A model generated the notes under the pieces. It saw only the letters and a program-made list of their open reading frames with translations. It did not search any database and had not been told where the DNA came from. A DNA stretch of 44,826 nt. Source: Sphingomonadales bacterium. GTDB lineage: Bacteria; Pseudomonadota; Alphaproteobacteria; Sphingomonadales; Govanellaceae. Location of the stretch: contig JACFMS010000013.1 in assembly GCA_019455285.1 (NCBI GenBank), forward strand, positions 47,718 to 92,543, in the 5' to 3' direction. Below, one piece after another: positions 1 through 7,346 of the stretch; within the stretch, counting starts at the first letter, position 1, and each line of letters begins with the position of its first letter. The position numbers and the translations under genes were made by a program.

Positions 1-991
1 ACGCCACCAGGCCCGCGGGATCGGCGACGAAGCGATCCGTGAGGCCGCCATCCGGCCAGCCGAAGGCCTGCAGGGTACCGGCCGGATCCAGGCCCAGCCG
101 CTGCAGCGCTGCCCGTGACTCCGCGCGCCGCCGGCCACCCCAGCGCTGGCGCGCCGCGCCGTGGCTTCGCGACAGCGCGCACAAGAGCCGCGAGTCGTAG
201 CCGCCGGAGAGACCGAAAACCAGATTGTCGGCATGCTGCGTCCAGTGGCGGTAGCTCTTGCCGATGATGTCGGCCAGCCGCGCCGCCATGGCGCGCTGCC
301 CGAGCGGATGGGGCTGAGCCGCCGCCACATCATAGGCGATGGATTGATCGACATTGCCGGCCGGATCACAGATGGTCAGTGATGCGGCCTCAAGATTATC
401 GATGCCGCTGATCAGCGAATGATTGGTGGCGTTAAAACCGAAGGTAAGATACTCGCTGATGGCGTCCGGATTGGCCCGCCGCGGTCCCGGCAGGATGTCG
501 GCCAGCGCCAGGGCGTGGCTCGATCCGTAAAGCAGGCCAGAGCGCGCAGCGACAAAAAAGGGTCTTGCGCCCAGACAATCATTGATGAGCACCAGCTTAT
601 GGTCGCGGCGATCGAAGAGAACGGCGACATAAAGCCCGCCGTTCTTTTTCAGTAAAGCGCCGTCTTTAGCTGCCGCCGCCAGACAACGATCGATGGCGAG
701 GCTTTCCGAGCCGGTTTCAGTATCAAATATCACCCCCCAGACCAGCCCCGCAAAGCGCCCGTCCCGATCTTCAATTTTCTTGATGGTGGCGGTCGGCGTA
801 TGGGCCACGGCAAGGACGGCGGCGGCGCTTTCAAAACCAAGCTGAACGTAAGATGGAGAAAGCGCGTGCGAAAATTTTGCAACCTCTGACTCCCGGCGGC
901 CGAAGGCGAGCATCAGGAAATTGCTCGGCGCCTCGGGCGGCCGCGCGAGGATGTTGTTGTAGCGCGCCGCGCCATCTAAGAAAAACGTCAT
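1..991 (-). CDS. asparagine synthase-like amidotransferase (partial, runs off left edge)
   Basis: About 330 residues are visible; the C-terminus lies outside the window. Residues 1 to about 225 resemble the Ntn glutaminase-like half of AsnB-type enzymes (for example NDCLGARPFF at about 137-146). The ATP pyrophosphatase half follows, with the PP-loop SGGYDS at about 262-267. The protein begins MTFFLDG, so the Cys that would follow the initiator Met as the glutaminase nucleophile is absent. The fold should still be able to adenylate a carboxylate but would need ammonia or a partner. The start ATG overlaps the stop of the upstream flippase gene (ATGA), so it is probably translationally coupled in the galE-flippase operon. 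Such paralogues occur in polysaccharide clusters; a role in modifying a sugar acid or a peptide is inference. The reading was translated by hand from the minus strand. Confidence 0.8.
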   Translation of the reverse strand, partial: MTFFLDGAARYNNILARPPEAPSNFLMLAFGRRESEVAKFSHALSPSYVQLGFESAAAVLAVAHTPTATIKKIEDRDGRFAGLVWGVIFDTETGSESLAIDRCLAAAAKDGALLKKNGGLYVAVLFDRRDHKLVLINDCLGARPFFVAARSGLLYGSSHALALADILPGPRRANPDAISEYLTFGFNATNHSLISGIDNLEAASLTICDPAGNVDQSIAYDVAAAQPHPLGQRAMAARLADIIGKSYRHWTQHADNLVFGLSGGYDSRLLCALSRSHGAARQRWGGRRRAESRAALQRLGLDPAGTLQAFGWPDGGLTDRFVADPAGLVA

Positions 992-2451
992 TTCAGCGTT
1001 GTCCTTCGATATTGAAGCGCCGCCGCCCCTTTACGCAGCCACAGCACGATTTCCGGGCCGATGACATGGCCCGTCAGCCATATCCCGAAAATCCAACTGG
1101 CGAGGCCGACGATGGCGGAGACGATCAGTGTCGTTAAATGCGCATGGGGGATCTGCGCCAGCACGCCGTAGGCCGCCGCTGTGGCCGCCAGGGTAATCGC
1201 CGCCACCACGGCGCTGCGCCACAGGGCGCGCAGGAACTCCCGCAGGCGAACGGCAAACAACGGGCGGATCATGTGATACAACAGGATGCCGTTCAGCACG
1301 CTGGACGCCACCTGCGCCCACGCCACCGCCGCCAGCCCGTAAGGGGCGCAGAAGATCACCAAGAGAATGCGGATGGTCTGGACGATGCTCTCGTTGGCCA
1401 ACTGGCGGCGCACCGCGCCATGGGCGTTATAAACGCTGACCAGCATGGCGTAACATCCCACCACCATGCCATTGAGGCACAAGATGCGGGCAACGGGCGC
1501 GGAATCCGCCCATACCTCGCCGAACAAGAAAACGATCAGCGCTTCGGCGGCAAATCCCAGCACCACATAGATCGGCCACAAAAAGCCGGTGATGTAAGAG
1601 AGTGCGCGCAGATATTTCCCCTCGATCTTTTCGCCTTCCCGAATGAGCTTGGCGAAGCCGGAAAACGCCACCCGGCTTAAGGTTTGGATCAACTGCACCT
1701 GAAACACCGTGATCAGCCCGTTGGCACGGCTGTAGAGCCCCACCGCGGTAAACGTCAGCACCTTGCCCATGACGATCTCCGCCGAGCTGCCGCCCGCCGT
1801 GCCGACAATGGACGACAAGGTGGCGAAGATCCCATAAGAGAGGATGCGCCGCCATTCCTTCAGGCTGGGCCGCAGCTTGACATGGGCGGGATACATGGCC
1901 AGCGACAGCACCGACGTGACCAAGGTGCCGGCCACCGAGGCGTAGGCCAGGCTCATGCTGGAAAAGCCGTAAAAAGCGCAGCCGACCCCCACCACGGAAT
2001 GCACGGTCACCGAGGCCATGCCGATATAGAGGGTCTTGCGGAACTCCATGTCGCGGCTGAGCAGCGCATAGGCCGGCTGGCCGAACGGCAGGATGAAGAA
2101 ATTGATCAGCAGCACCAGGATGATGTCGCTCAGCTCAGGCCGATTATAGAACTCGGCGATGACGTCACGCGCCGCGAACACGCCCAGCGCGAAGGACAGG
2201 GAAATGACGATCATCAAGCCGAAGGCGGTGCGGATGATGTCGTCGCTTAAATGCTTTTCCTGAATGAGGTAGCGGCTGATGCCGAACTCGCGCATCACCT
2301 GGATGATGCTCAAGGCGGCAAGACTTAAGGAGAAGACGCCGATCTCCTCCGGCAGCAGCAACCGGGAAATGATGATGTTCGAAATGAATTGCAGAATAAA
2401 CGTGAAATAGCGCTGCAGCAGCGCATAAAACAGGGACTGGCGAACATTCAT
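988..2451 (-). CDS. polysaccharide flippase (Wzx/MviN-like, MATE superfamily)
   Basis: This is a 487-residue polytopic inner-membrane protein with about 12-14 hydrophobic segments. Its N-terminus (RYFTFILQFISNIIISRLL followed by PEEIG) is typical of oligosaccharide flippases of the WzxC/Wzx type. These move lipid-linked sugar units from the cytoplasmic to the periplasmic face. The length is normal for the family. It starts 3 bases after the galE stop and overlaps the next gene by 4 bases, so the three genes form one leftward operon. No glycosyltransferase is visible on this side; the cluster may continue past the left edge. Which polymer it exports cannot be read from the sequence. Confidence 0.88.
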   Translation of the reverse strand: MNVRQSLFYALLQRYFTFILQFISNIIISRLLLPEEIGVFSLSLAALSIIQVMREFGISRYLIQEKHLSDDIIRTAFGLMIVISLSFALGVFAARDVIAEFYNRPELSDIILVLLINFFILPFGQPAYALLSRDMEFRKTLYIGMASVTVHSVVGVGCAFYGFSSMSLAYASVAGTLVTSVLSLAMYPAHVKLRPSLKEWRRILSYGIFATLSSIVGTAGGSSAEIVMGKVLTFTAVGLYSRANGLITVFQVQLIQTLSRVAFSGFAKLIREGEKIEGKYLRALSYITGFLWPIYVVLGFAAEALIVFLFGEVWADSAPVARILCLNGMVVGCYAMLVSVYNAHGAVRRQLANESIVQTIRILLVIFCAPYGLAAVAWAQVASSVLNGILLYHMIRPLFAVRLREFLRALWRSAVVAAITLAATAAAYGVLAQIPHAHLTTLIVSAIVGLASWIFGIWLTGHVIGPEIVLWLRKGAAALQYRRTTLK

Positions 2452-2454
2452 GAT

Positions 2455-3471
2455 CTAGGCCTCGCCATAGCCGTCAGGATTCTGCCGCTGCCAGTTCCAG
2501 GCGTCGGCGCACATGACGTCCAGATCGCGCGCGGCGCGCCAGCCCAAAAGACGATAGGCGCGCGTCGGATCGGCGTAACATTCGGCAACGTCGCCGGGCC
2601 GGCGAGCGACGATCTGGTACGGAATGCGGCGGCCGCTGGCCCGCTCAAACGCGGTCACCACCTCGCGCACGCTGTAGCCCCGTCCGGTGCCGAGGTTAAG
2701 GGTGACCAGTCCGTCGTTTTGCAGCAGATAATCGAGCGCCGCCACATGGCCCTGGACGAGGTCCATGACATGGATATAGTCGCGCACCCCGGTGCCGTCC
2801 CGGGTCGGGTAATCGCCGCCGAAGATCTTCAGCTCCGCCCGCTTGCCGACCGCGACCTGGCAGACATAGGGCAGGAGGTTGTTGGGAACGCCGTTCGGAT
2901 CTTCGCCGATGCGGCCGCTCTCATGGGCGCCCACCGGATTGAAATAGCGCAGGATGGCGATCCGCCAGGCGGGGTCGGCGGCGCGGATGTCGCGCAGCAT
3001 GTCCTCGATCATCAGCTTGCTGCGGCCATAAGGGTTGACCGCCGCGGTCGGGAAGTCCTCGGTGATGGGCACGGCAGCCGGATCGCCATAGACGGTGGCG
3101 GAGGAGGAAAAAACCATGGTCTTGACCCCCGCCTTGGCCATGGCCTCAAAGAGGGTGGCCGAGCCGGCGACGTTGTTCTGATAATAAAGGAGCGGCTTCT
3201 CGGTCGATTCGCCGACCGCTTTTAAGCCGGCGAAATGAATGACGGCAGCAAATTTTCCCTCGGCGAACAGCCGGTCAAGAAGCTCGGCGTCGCGGATATC
3301 CCCCTCAATAAACTTAAGGTCGCGGTTGGTGATGAGCCGCACCCGGTCGAGGGACGCCGCCTTGGCGTTCGACAGGTTATCGAGCACCACCACCTCATGC
3401 CCGGCGGCGAGAAACTGGACGCAGGCATGGGAGCCGATATAGCCCGCCCCGCCGGTCACCAGGATCTTCAC
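2455..3471 (-). CDS. galE: UDP-glucose 4-epimerase
   Basis: It interconverts UDP-glucose and UDP-galactose (or the N-acetyl forms) with bound NAD, supplying sugar nucleotides for surface polysaccharide. It is an extended SDR: the Rossmann motif TGGAGYIGS lies at residues 6-14, the catalytic Ser is in FSSSATVYG, and the YGRSK motif carries the catalytic Tyr and Lys. I chose the GTG start at 3471, giving 338 residues, the usual GalE length. A strong GGAGGG lies 6 bases upstream, and the extra N-terminal residues of a longer reading frame (to 3564) have no GalE counterpart and are Arg-rich. It is the first gene of the leftward operon with the flippase and the asparagine-synthase-like gene, and is divergent from paaA. 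Confidence 0.95.
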   Translation of the reverse strand: MKILVTGGAGYIGSHACVQFLAAGHEVVVLDNLSNAKAASLDRVRLITNRDLKFIEGDIRDAELLDRLFAEGKFAAVIHFAGLKAVGESTEKPLLYYQNNVAGSATLFEAMAKAGVKTMVFSSSATVYGDPAAVPITEDFPTAAVNPYGRSKLMIEDMLRDIRAADPAWRIAILRYFNPVGAHESGRIGEDPNGVPNNLLPYVCQVAVGKRAELKIFGGDYPTRDGTGVRDYIHVMDLVQGHVAALDYLLQNDGLVTLNLGTGRGYSVREVVTAFERASGRRIPYQIVARRPGDVAECYADPTRAYRLLGWRAARDLDVMCADAWNWQRQNPDGYGEA

Positions 3472-3634
3472 TTTATTCCCTCCACGCTCGCCGTTTATGC
3501 CGCGTCGCGGCCTTCTATATAGCCGAGCCTGCCAATAAATCTTTAAGGTTTTAATATGATACAAAAAACAGTTTCGTTTTTATTTTTTTGTGGCATAATG
3601 GGGGCTGCACAAAGAATTCAAGAGGAGTGACCCG
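3472..3634. promoter_or_regulatory. divergent galE / paaA promoter region
   Basis: This 163-base region is clearly AT-rich between GC-rich genes, with T-rich runs around 3573-3590. A possible rightward -10 (CATAAT, 3594-3599) lies about 36 bases upstream of the paaA GTG. AGGAG at 3623-3627 is the paaA ribosome binding site (7-base spacing). GGAGGG at 3478-3483 (minus strand) serves galE. I found no convincing PaaX-like or PaaR-like palindrome. Promoter positions are tentative. Confidence 0.45.
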
Positions 3635-4648
3635 GTGTATACCCAAGGTCTTGATATTCCGAAGGGCGATAAAAGTATCCCCGTCGAACAGGGTGATTCG
3701 CCCGAAGCCGTCCGCTTCCAGGCCCGCATCGACGCCGATGAGAAGATTGAGCCCAAGGACTGGATGCCGGAGGGCTACCGAAAGACCCTCATTCGGCAAA
3801 TCTCCCAGCACGCCCATTCCGAGGTCATCGGCATGCAGCCGGAAGGCAATTGGATCACCCGCGCCCCGACCTTGCGGCGCAAGGCGATTTTGATGGCCAA
3901 GGTGCAGGATGAAGGTGGCCATGGCCTTTATCTTTATAGCGCCGCCGAGACGCTGGGCGTGTCACGCGACGAGCTGGTCGACCAACTGCTGGACGGCTCG
4001 GCCAAATATTCCAGCATTTTCAATTATCCGACGCTGACCTGGGCCGACATCGGCGCCATCGGCTGGCTGGTGGACGGCGCGGCGATCATGAACCAGATCC
4101 CGTTGTGCCGCTGTTCGTACGGTCCCTACGCCCGGGCGATGATTCGCATCTGCAAGGAAGAAAGCTTCCATCAGCGCCAGGGCTATGAGCTGATGCTGTC
4201 GCTGTCGCGCGGCACCGCTGAACAAAAGGCGATGATGCAGGACGCCTTTGATCGCTGGTGGTGGCCGGCGTTGATGATGTTCGGTCCGCACGACACCAAG
4301 GGCGGCGCCGAGGGCATGAAGTCGCAGCATTCTGAGCAGTCGATGAAATGGCGCATCAAGCGCGTCTCCAACGACGAGCTGCGGCAGAAATTCGTCGACG
4401 TGACGGTGCCGCAGGCGGAATACTTAGGCCTCAAGGTGCCGGACCCGTACTTGAAGTGGAACGCCGCAACCAGCCATTATGACTTCGGCCCCATCGACTG
4501 GGATGAATTCAAGAACGTGCTGGCCGGCAACGGCCCGTGCAACAAGAAGCGCCTTAAGGTGCGGCGCGAAGCGCATGAGCGCGGCGCCTGGGTGCGCGAG
4601 GCGGCCATGGCCTACGCCGCCAAGAAGGCCAAGCGTCAAGCCGCCTGA
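3635..4648 (+). CDS. paaA: 1,2-phenylacetyl-CoA epoxidase, catalytic subunit PaaA
   Basis: It is the di-iron catalytic subunit of the PaaABCE multicomponent oxygenase, which epoxidises the ring of phenylacetyl-CoA with O2 in the cytoplasm. The 337 residues match the family length closely. Ferritin-like di-iron ligand motifs are visible: [11 protein letters not shown] (Glu and His of the first helix pair) and [10 protein letters not shown] (E-E-x-x-H). It starts with GTG behind AGGAG (spacing 7). It is the first gene of the paaABCDE operon; paaB follows after a 33-base gap. No other phenylacetate genes (paaK, paaG, paaZ, paaJ thiolase) are in the window, so the rest of the pathway must be elsewhere. 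Confidence 0.96.
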   Translation: MYTQGLDIPKGDKSIPVEQGDSPEAVRFQARIDADEKIEPKDWMPEGYRKTLIRQISQHAHSEVIGMQPEGNWITRAPTLRRKAILMAKVQDEGGHGLYLYSAAETLGVSRDELVDQLLDGSAKYSSIFNYPTLTWADIGAIGWLVDGAAIMNQIPLCRCSYGPYARAMIRICKEESFHQRQGYELMLSLSRGTAEQKAMMQDAFDRWWWPALMMFGPHDTKGGAEGMKSQHSEQSMKWRIKRVSNDELRQKFVDVTVPQAEYLGLKVPDPYLKWNAATSHYDFGPIDWDEFKNVLAGNGPCNKKRLKVRREAHERGAWVREAAMAYAAKKAKRQAA

Positions 4649-4681
4649 TTTATTTGTTTCAAGCATAAGGAAACGCAAGAG

Positions 4682-4969
4682 ATGTCACGCAAGGAGTGGC
4701 CTCTGTACGAGGTCTTTATCAGAAGCCGCAATGGCCTCAATCATATGCACGTCGGCAGCGTGCACGCGCCTGATCCCAAGATGGCGCTGGAGAATGCCCG
4801 CGATGCCTACACCCGGCGCGGCGAGGGCGTGAGCATCTGGGTCGTTGAATCGAACGCGATTGCCGCCTCCGATCCCGGCGAGAAAGCCTCGCTGTTTGAA
4901 CCGCTGGCGGAGAAGGTCTATCGCCACCCCACCTTCTATGACATTCCTGACGAAGTGAAGAACATCTAA
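4682..4969 (+). CDS. paaB: 1,2-phenylacetyl-CoA epoxidase subunit PaaB
   Basis: It is a 95-residue small subunit of the phenylacetyl-CoA epoxidase. In the characterised complex PaaB connects PaaAC heterodimers and helps electron transfer from PaaE. Family-typical features are WPLYEVFIR near the N-terminus, HVGSVHAPD, and the C-terminal YRHPTFYDIPDEVKNI. AAGGA lies upstream of the ATG. Its stop shares one base with the paaC start (TAATG), indicating coupled translation. It has no catalytic motif of its own. Confidence 0.96.
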   Translation: MSRKEWPLYEVFIRSRNGLNHMHVGSVHAPDPKMALENARDAYTRRGEGVSIWVVESNAIAASDPGEKASLFEPLAEKVYRHPTFYDIPDEVKNI

Positions 4970-5736
4970 TGAGCGCCGTCATCGATAAAGCCGATATCGC
5001 ATCTTACGCCATCCGCTGGGGCGATGATGCGCTGATCTTGAGCCATCGTCTGGCCGAGTGGTGCGCCGACGCGCCGGAATTGGAAGAAGACATGGCGCTG
5101 ATGAATCTGGCGCTTGACCTGGTGGGCCAGGCGCGCACGCTTTACACCTACGCCGGCGAATTGGAAGGACGGGGACGCGACGAAGACGCCATCGCCTTTA
5201 CCCGCGAGGAACGCGAGTACAAGAACGCCCTTCTCGTCGAGCAGCCCAACGAGGATTTCGCCTACGCCGTCACCCGCCAATTTCTTTACGACGCCTTCAG
5301 TCTGCCGTTCTATCAGGCGCTGGCGTCGTCAAAGGATGCGACGCTCGCCGCCTTGGGCGAAAAGGCGGCCAAGGAAGTGCGCTATCACGTAAAGCACAGC
5401 GCTGATTGGGTCGTGCGTCTCGGCGACGGCACCGATGAAAGCCATCGCCGCATGCAGACGGCCATCGATGAGCTGTGGACTTATACCGGCGAGCTTTTTG
5501 TCAATGATGACCTGGATCGGCGAATGATTGCCGCCGGCATCGGCGTCGATCTAACCGCACTTAAAGATTCCTGGAACGAGACAGTGAACGCCGTTCTCAA
5601 GGAAGCCACCTTGGTGCGGCCCGCCGACGGCTGGATGGCGACCGGCGGCCGTGAAGGACGGCACAGCGAATACATGGGTTATCTGTTGGCGGATCTGCAA
5701 TACATGCAGCGCGCCTACCCCAACATGAAGTGGTAG
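4969..5736 (+). CDS. paaC: 1,2-phenylacetyl-CoA epoxidase structural subunit PaaC
   Basis: It is the 255-residue ferritin-fold partner that forms the heterodimer with PaaA. It lacks a functional di-iron centre in characterised homologues and has a structural role. Visible family features include GDDALILSHRLAEW near the N-terminus, MNLALDLVGQARTLY, and HVKHSADWVVRLGDGTDESH. The ATG overlaps the paaB stop by one base, and paaD starts one base after its stop. The length is usual for the family. Confidence 0.96.
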   Translation: MSAVIDKADIASYAIRWGDDALILSHRLAEWCADAPELEEDMALMNLALDLVGQARTLYTYAGELEGRGRDEDAIAFTREEREYKNALLVEQPNEDFAYAVTRQFLYDAFSLPFYQALASSKDATLAALGEKAAKEVRYHVKHSADWVVRLGDGTDESHRRMQTAIDELWTYTGELFVNDDLDRRMIAAGIGVDLTALKDSWNETVNAVLKEATLVRPADGWMATGGREGRHSEYMGYLLADLQYMQRAYPNMKW

Positions 5737-5737
5737 C

Positions 5738-6250
5738 ATGACCACCGTCGACGCCAGGAGCAAATCACGGGAAGAACAGGCCGTCTGGGCGGCGCTGGCG
5801 CACGTCATGGACCCGGAGATTCCCGTCGTCTCGGTGGTCGATCTCGGCATCGTGCGCGGCGTATCCATCAACGGCGATGACGTCGAGGTGGCGGTCAGTC
5901 CCACCTACACCGGCTGCCCGGCGACCCAGCTCATCGAAATGGAAATCTTAGAAGCGCTGCAGCGCAACGGCTACCCCAAGGCGCGGGTCAAGCGCGTGTT
6001 GTCGCCGGCCTGGACCACCGAATGGATCAGCGAGCAAGGCCGCGATAAATTGCGCGCCTACGGCATCGCGCCGCCGGCCGCCGTCAAGGGCCGCGTCTCG
6101 GCGCTTTTGGGGGAAGAAGCGGAAGTCGCCTGCCCGCGCTGCGGCTCCCGGAACACCCGCAAGGTGAGCGAATTCGGCTCGACGCCCTGCAAGGCGCATT
6201 ACGCCTGCGCCAATTGCCTGGAACCCTTCGATTATTTCAAATGCCTGTGA
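5738..6250 (+). CDS. paaD: phenylacetyl-CoA epoxidase assembly protein PaaD (MIP18/DUF59 family)
   Basis: It has 170 residues. The N-terminal two thirds is the MIP18/DUF59 domain (AHVMDPEIPVVSVVDLGIV, then YTGCPATQLIE with the conserved Cys). The C-terminus is a Zn-ribbon-like tail with CPRCGS, a central Cys (STPCKAH), CANC, and a last Cys in YFKCL. PaaD is needed in vivo for the epoxidase and is thought to help assemble its metal or Fe-S centres, probably on PaaE; it is not part of the purified complex. It starts one base after paaC and lies 22 bases before paaE. Confidence 0.95.
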   Translation: MTTVDARSKSREEQAVWAALAHVMDPEIPVVSVVDLGIVRGVSINGDDVEVAVSPTYTGCPATQLIEMEILEALQRNGYPKARVKRVLSPAWTTEWISEQGRDKLRAYGIAPPAAVKGRVSALLGEEAEVACPRCGSRNTRKVSEFGSTPCKAHYACANCLEPFDYFKCL

Positions 6251-6272
6251 AGATATAAGGACGGCTATTCCG

Positions 6273-7346
6273 ATGTCGCAGTTTCACGCTCTCAAAATCG
6301 CCTCCATCACCCCGGAAACCGATGATGCGGTGAGCATCGTTTTTGACGTGCCGACAGCGCTGCAAGACACTTTTCGCTTCACTCAAGGCCAGCACTTGGT
6401 GTTGCGCATGACGTTGAATGACGCGGAAGTGCGCCGCACCTATTCGATTTGCGCCAGCCCCGACGATGGCGTGCTGAAAATCGCCGTCAAGCGCTTTCCC
6501 GGCGGCGTGTTTTCCAATTTCGCCACCGATCAATTAAAGCCCGGCGACGCCATCGACGTGATGCCGCCGGTGGGCCACTTCTTCACCCCGCTCGATCCAT
6601 CGCAGGCCAAAACCTACGTCGCCTTCGCCATTGACGAAGGCATCACCCCCATTCTCTCGCTGGTCAAGACCACACTGGCGCGTGAGCCGAAAAGCCGCTT
6701 CGTGCTGTTCTACGGCAACGAAACAGTGAACAACATCCTGTTTCGCGAAGAGATCGAGGACTTGAAGAATTTGTACATGGCCCGCCTCAGCCTGTTTCAT
6801 ATTTTAAGCCGCGAGGAACAGGAGGTTGACATTCTCAATGGCCATCTCGATGGCGAGAAGGCGCGGGCGCTGGTGCAAGCGTTCTGCCCCGCCGAGGTCA
6901 TCGACGAGGTCTTCATCTGCTGCCCGCAGGACGTCACCAACGATATCGTAAGCGCGCTTGGCGACCTGGGCGTCGCCAAAAACCACCTCCACTTCGAGCT
7001 GTTCCACACCGCCGCCCTGGCTGAAAAAGCGCCACTGCCGGCAAAAAAGGAAACCCGGGAGAACGCCGCCCACGTCACCTTGACCTTGAACGGCCGCAAG
7101 ACCGAATTCGACATGCCGCTTGATGGCACGAGCGTGCTGGCGGCGGCGCGCGATCGCGACATCGACGCGCCATTCTCGTGCCGCGACGGCGTGTGCGGCA
7201 CCTGCCGCGCCAAGCTCATCGAAGGCAAGGTCGATATGGCGGTCAACTATGCGCTGGAAGAAGAAGACTTGGCGGCGGGCTTCGTGCTCACCTGCCAGGC
7301 GCGGCCGCTCACCGACAAGATCGTCATCGACTACGATCAGGCGTAA
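6273..7346 (+). CDS. paaE: 1,2-phenylacetyl-CoA epoxidase reductase PaaE
   Basis: It is a 357-residue flavin and 2Fe-2S reductase that passes electrons from NADPH to PaaA. An FNR-type FAD domain is N-terminal (RTYSICASP, the flavin-binding R-x-Y-S). A nucleotide-binding domain is in the middle. A plant-type ferredoxin domain is C-terminal, with CRDGVCGTC and a fourth Cys in VLTCQA. The usual nucleotide-binding GxGxTP motif reads IDEGITP, so its first Gly is replaced by Asp and the next residue by Glu (see findings). It is the last gene of the operon, and its 3' end overlaps the convergent mnmC by 10 bases. Confidence 0.95.
   Translation: MSQFHALKIASITPETDDAVSIVFDVPTALQDTFRFTQGQHLVLRMTLNDAEVRRTYSICASPDDGVLKIAVKRFPGGVFSNFATDQLKPGDAIDVMPPVGHFFTPLDPSQAKTYVAFAIDEGITPILSLVKTTLAREPKSRFVLFYGNETVNNILFREEIEDLKNLYMARLSLFHILSREEQEVDILNGHLDGEKARALVQAFCPAEVIDEVFICCPQDVTNDIVSALGDLGVAKNHLHFELFHTAALAEKAPLPAKKETRENAAHVTLTLNGRKTEFDMPLDGTSVLAAARDRDIDAPFSCRDGVCGTCRAKLIEGKVDMAVNYALEEEDLAAGFVLTCQARPLTDKIVIDYDQA

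Noticed and set aside
988-2451. Overlapping rightward frames of up to 188 codons antisense to the flippase gene
   Set aside because: Their composition (rich in His, Gln, Arg, Gly) is typical of the antisense strand of a GC-rich gene; the opposing frame has coherent membrane segments and family motifs.
3472-3564. Longer GalE with an extra 31 N-terminal residues
   Set aside because: The extension is unlike any GalE, while the GTG at 3471 has a strong GGAGGG and gives the standard 338 residues.
3634-3644. A GTATAC core at the paaA start codon as a further GntR operator
   Set aside because: It is GGTGTATACCC, lacking the TTG...CAA arms, and the bases are the start codon and first codons of paaA. 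Chance match is more likely.
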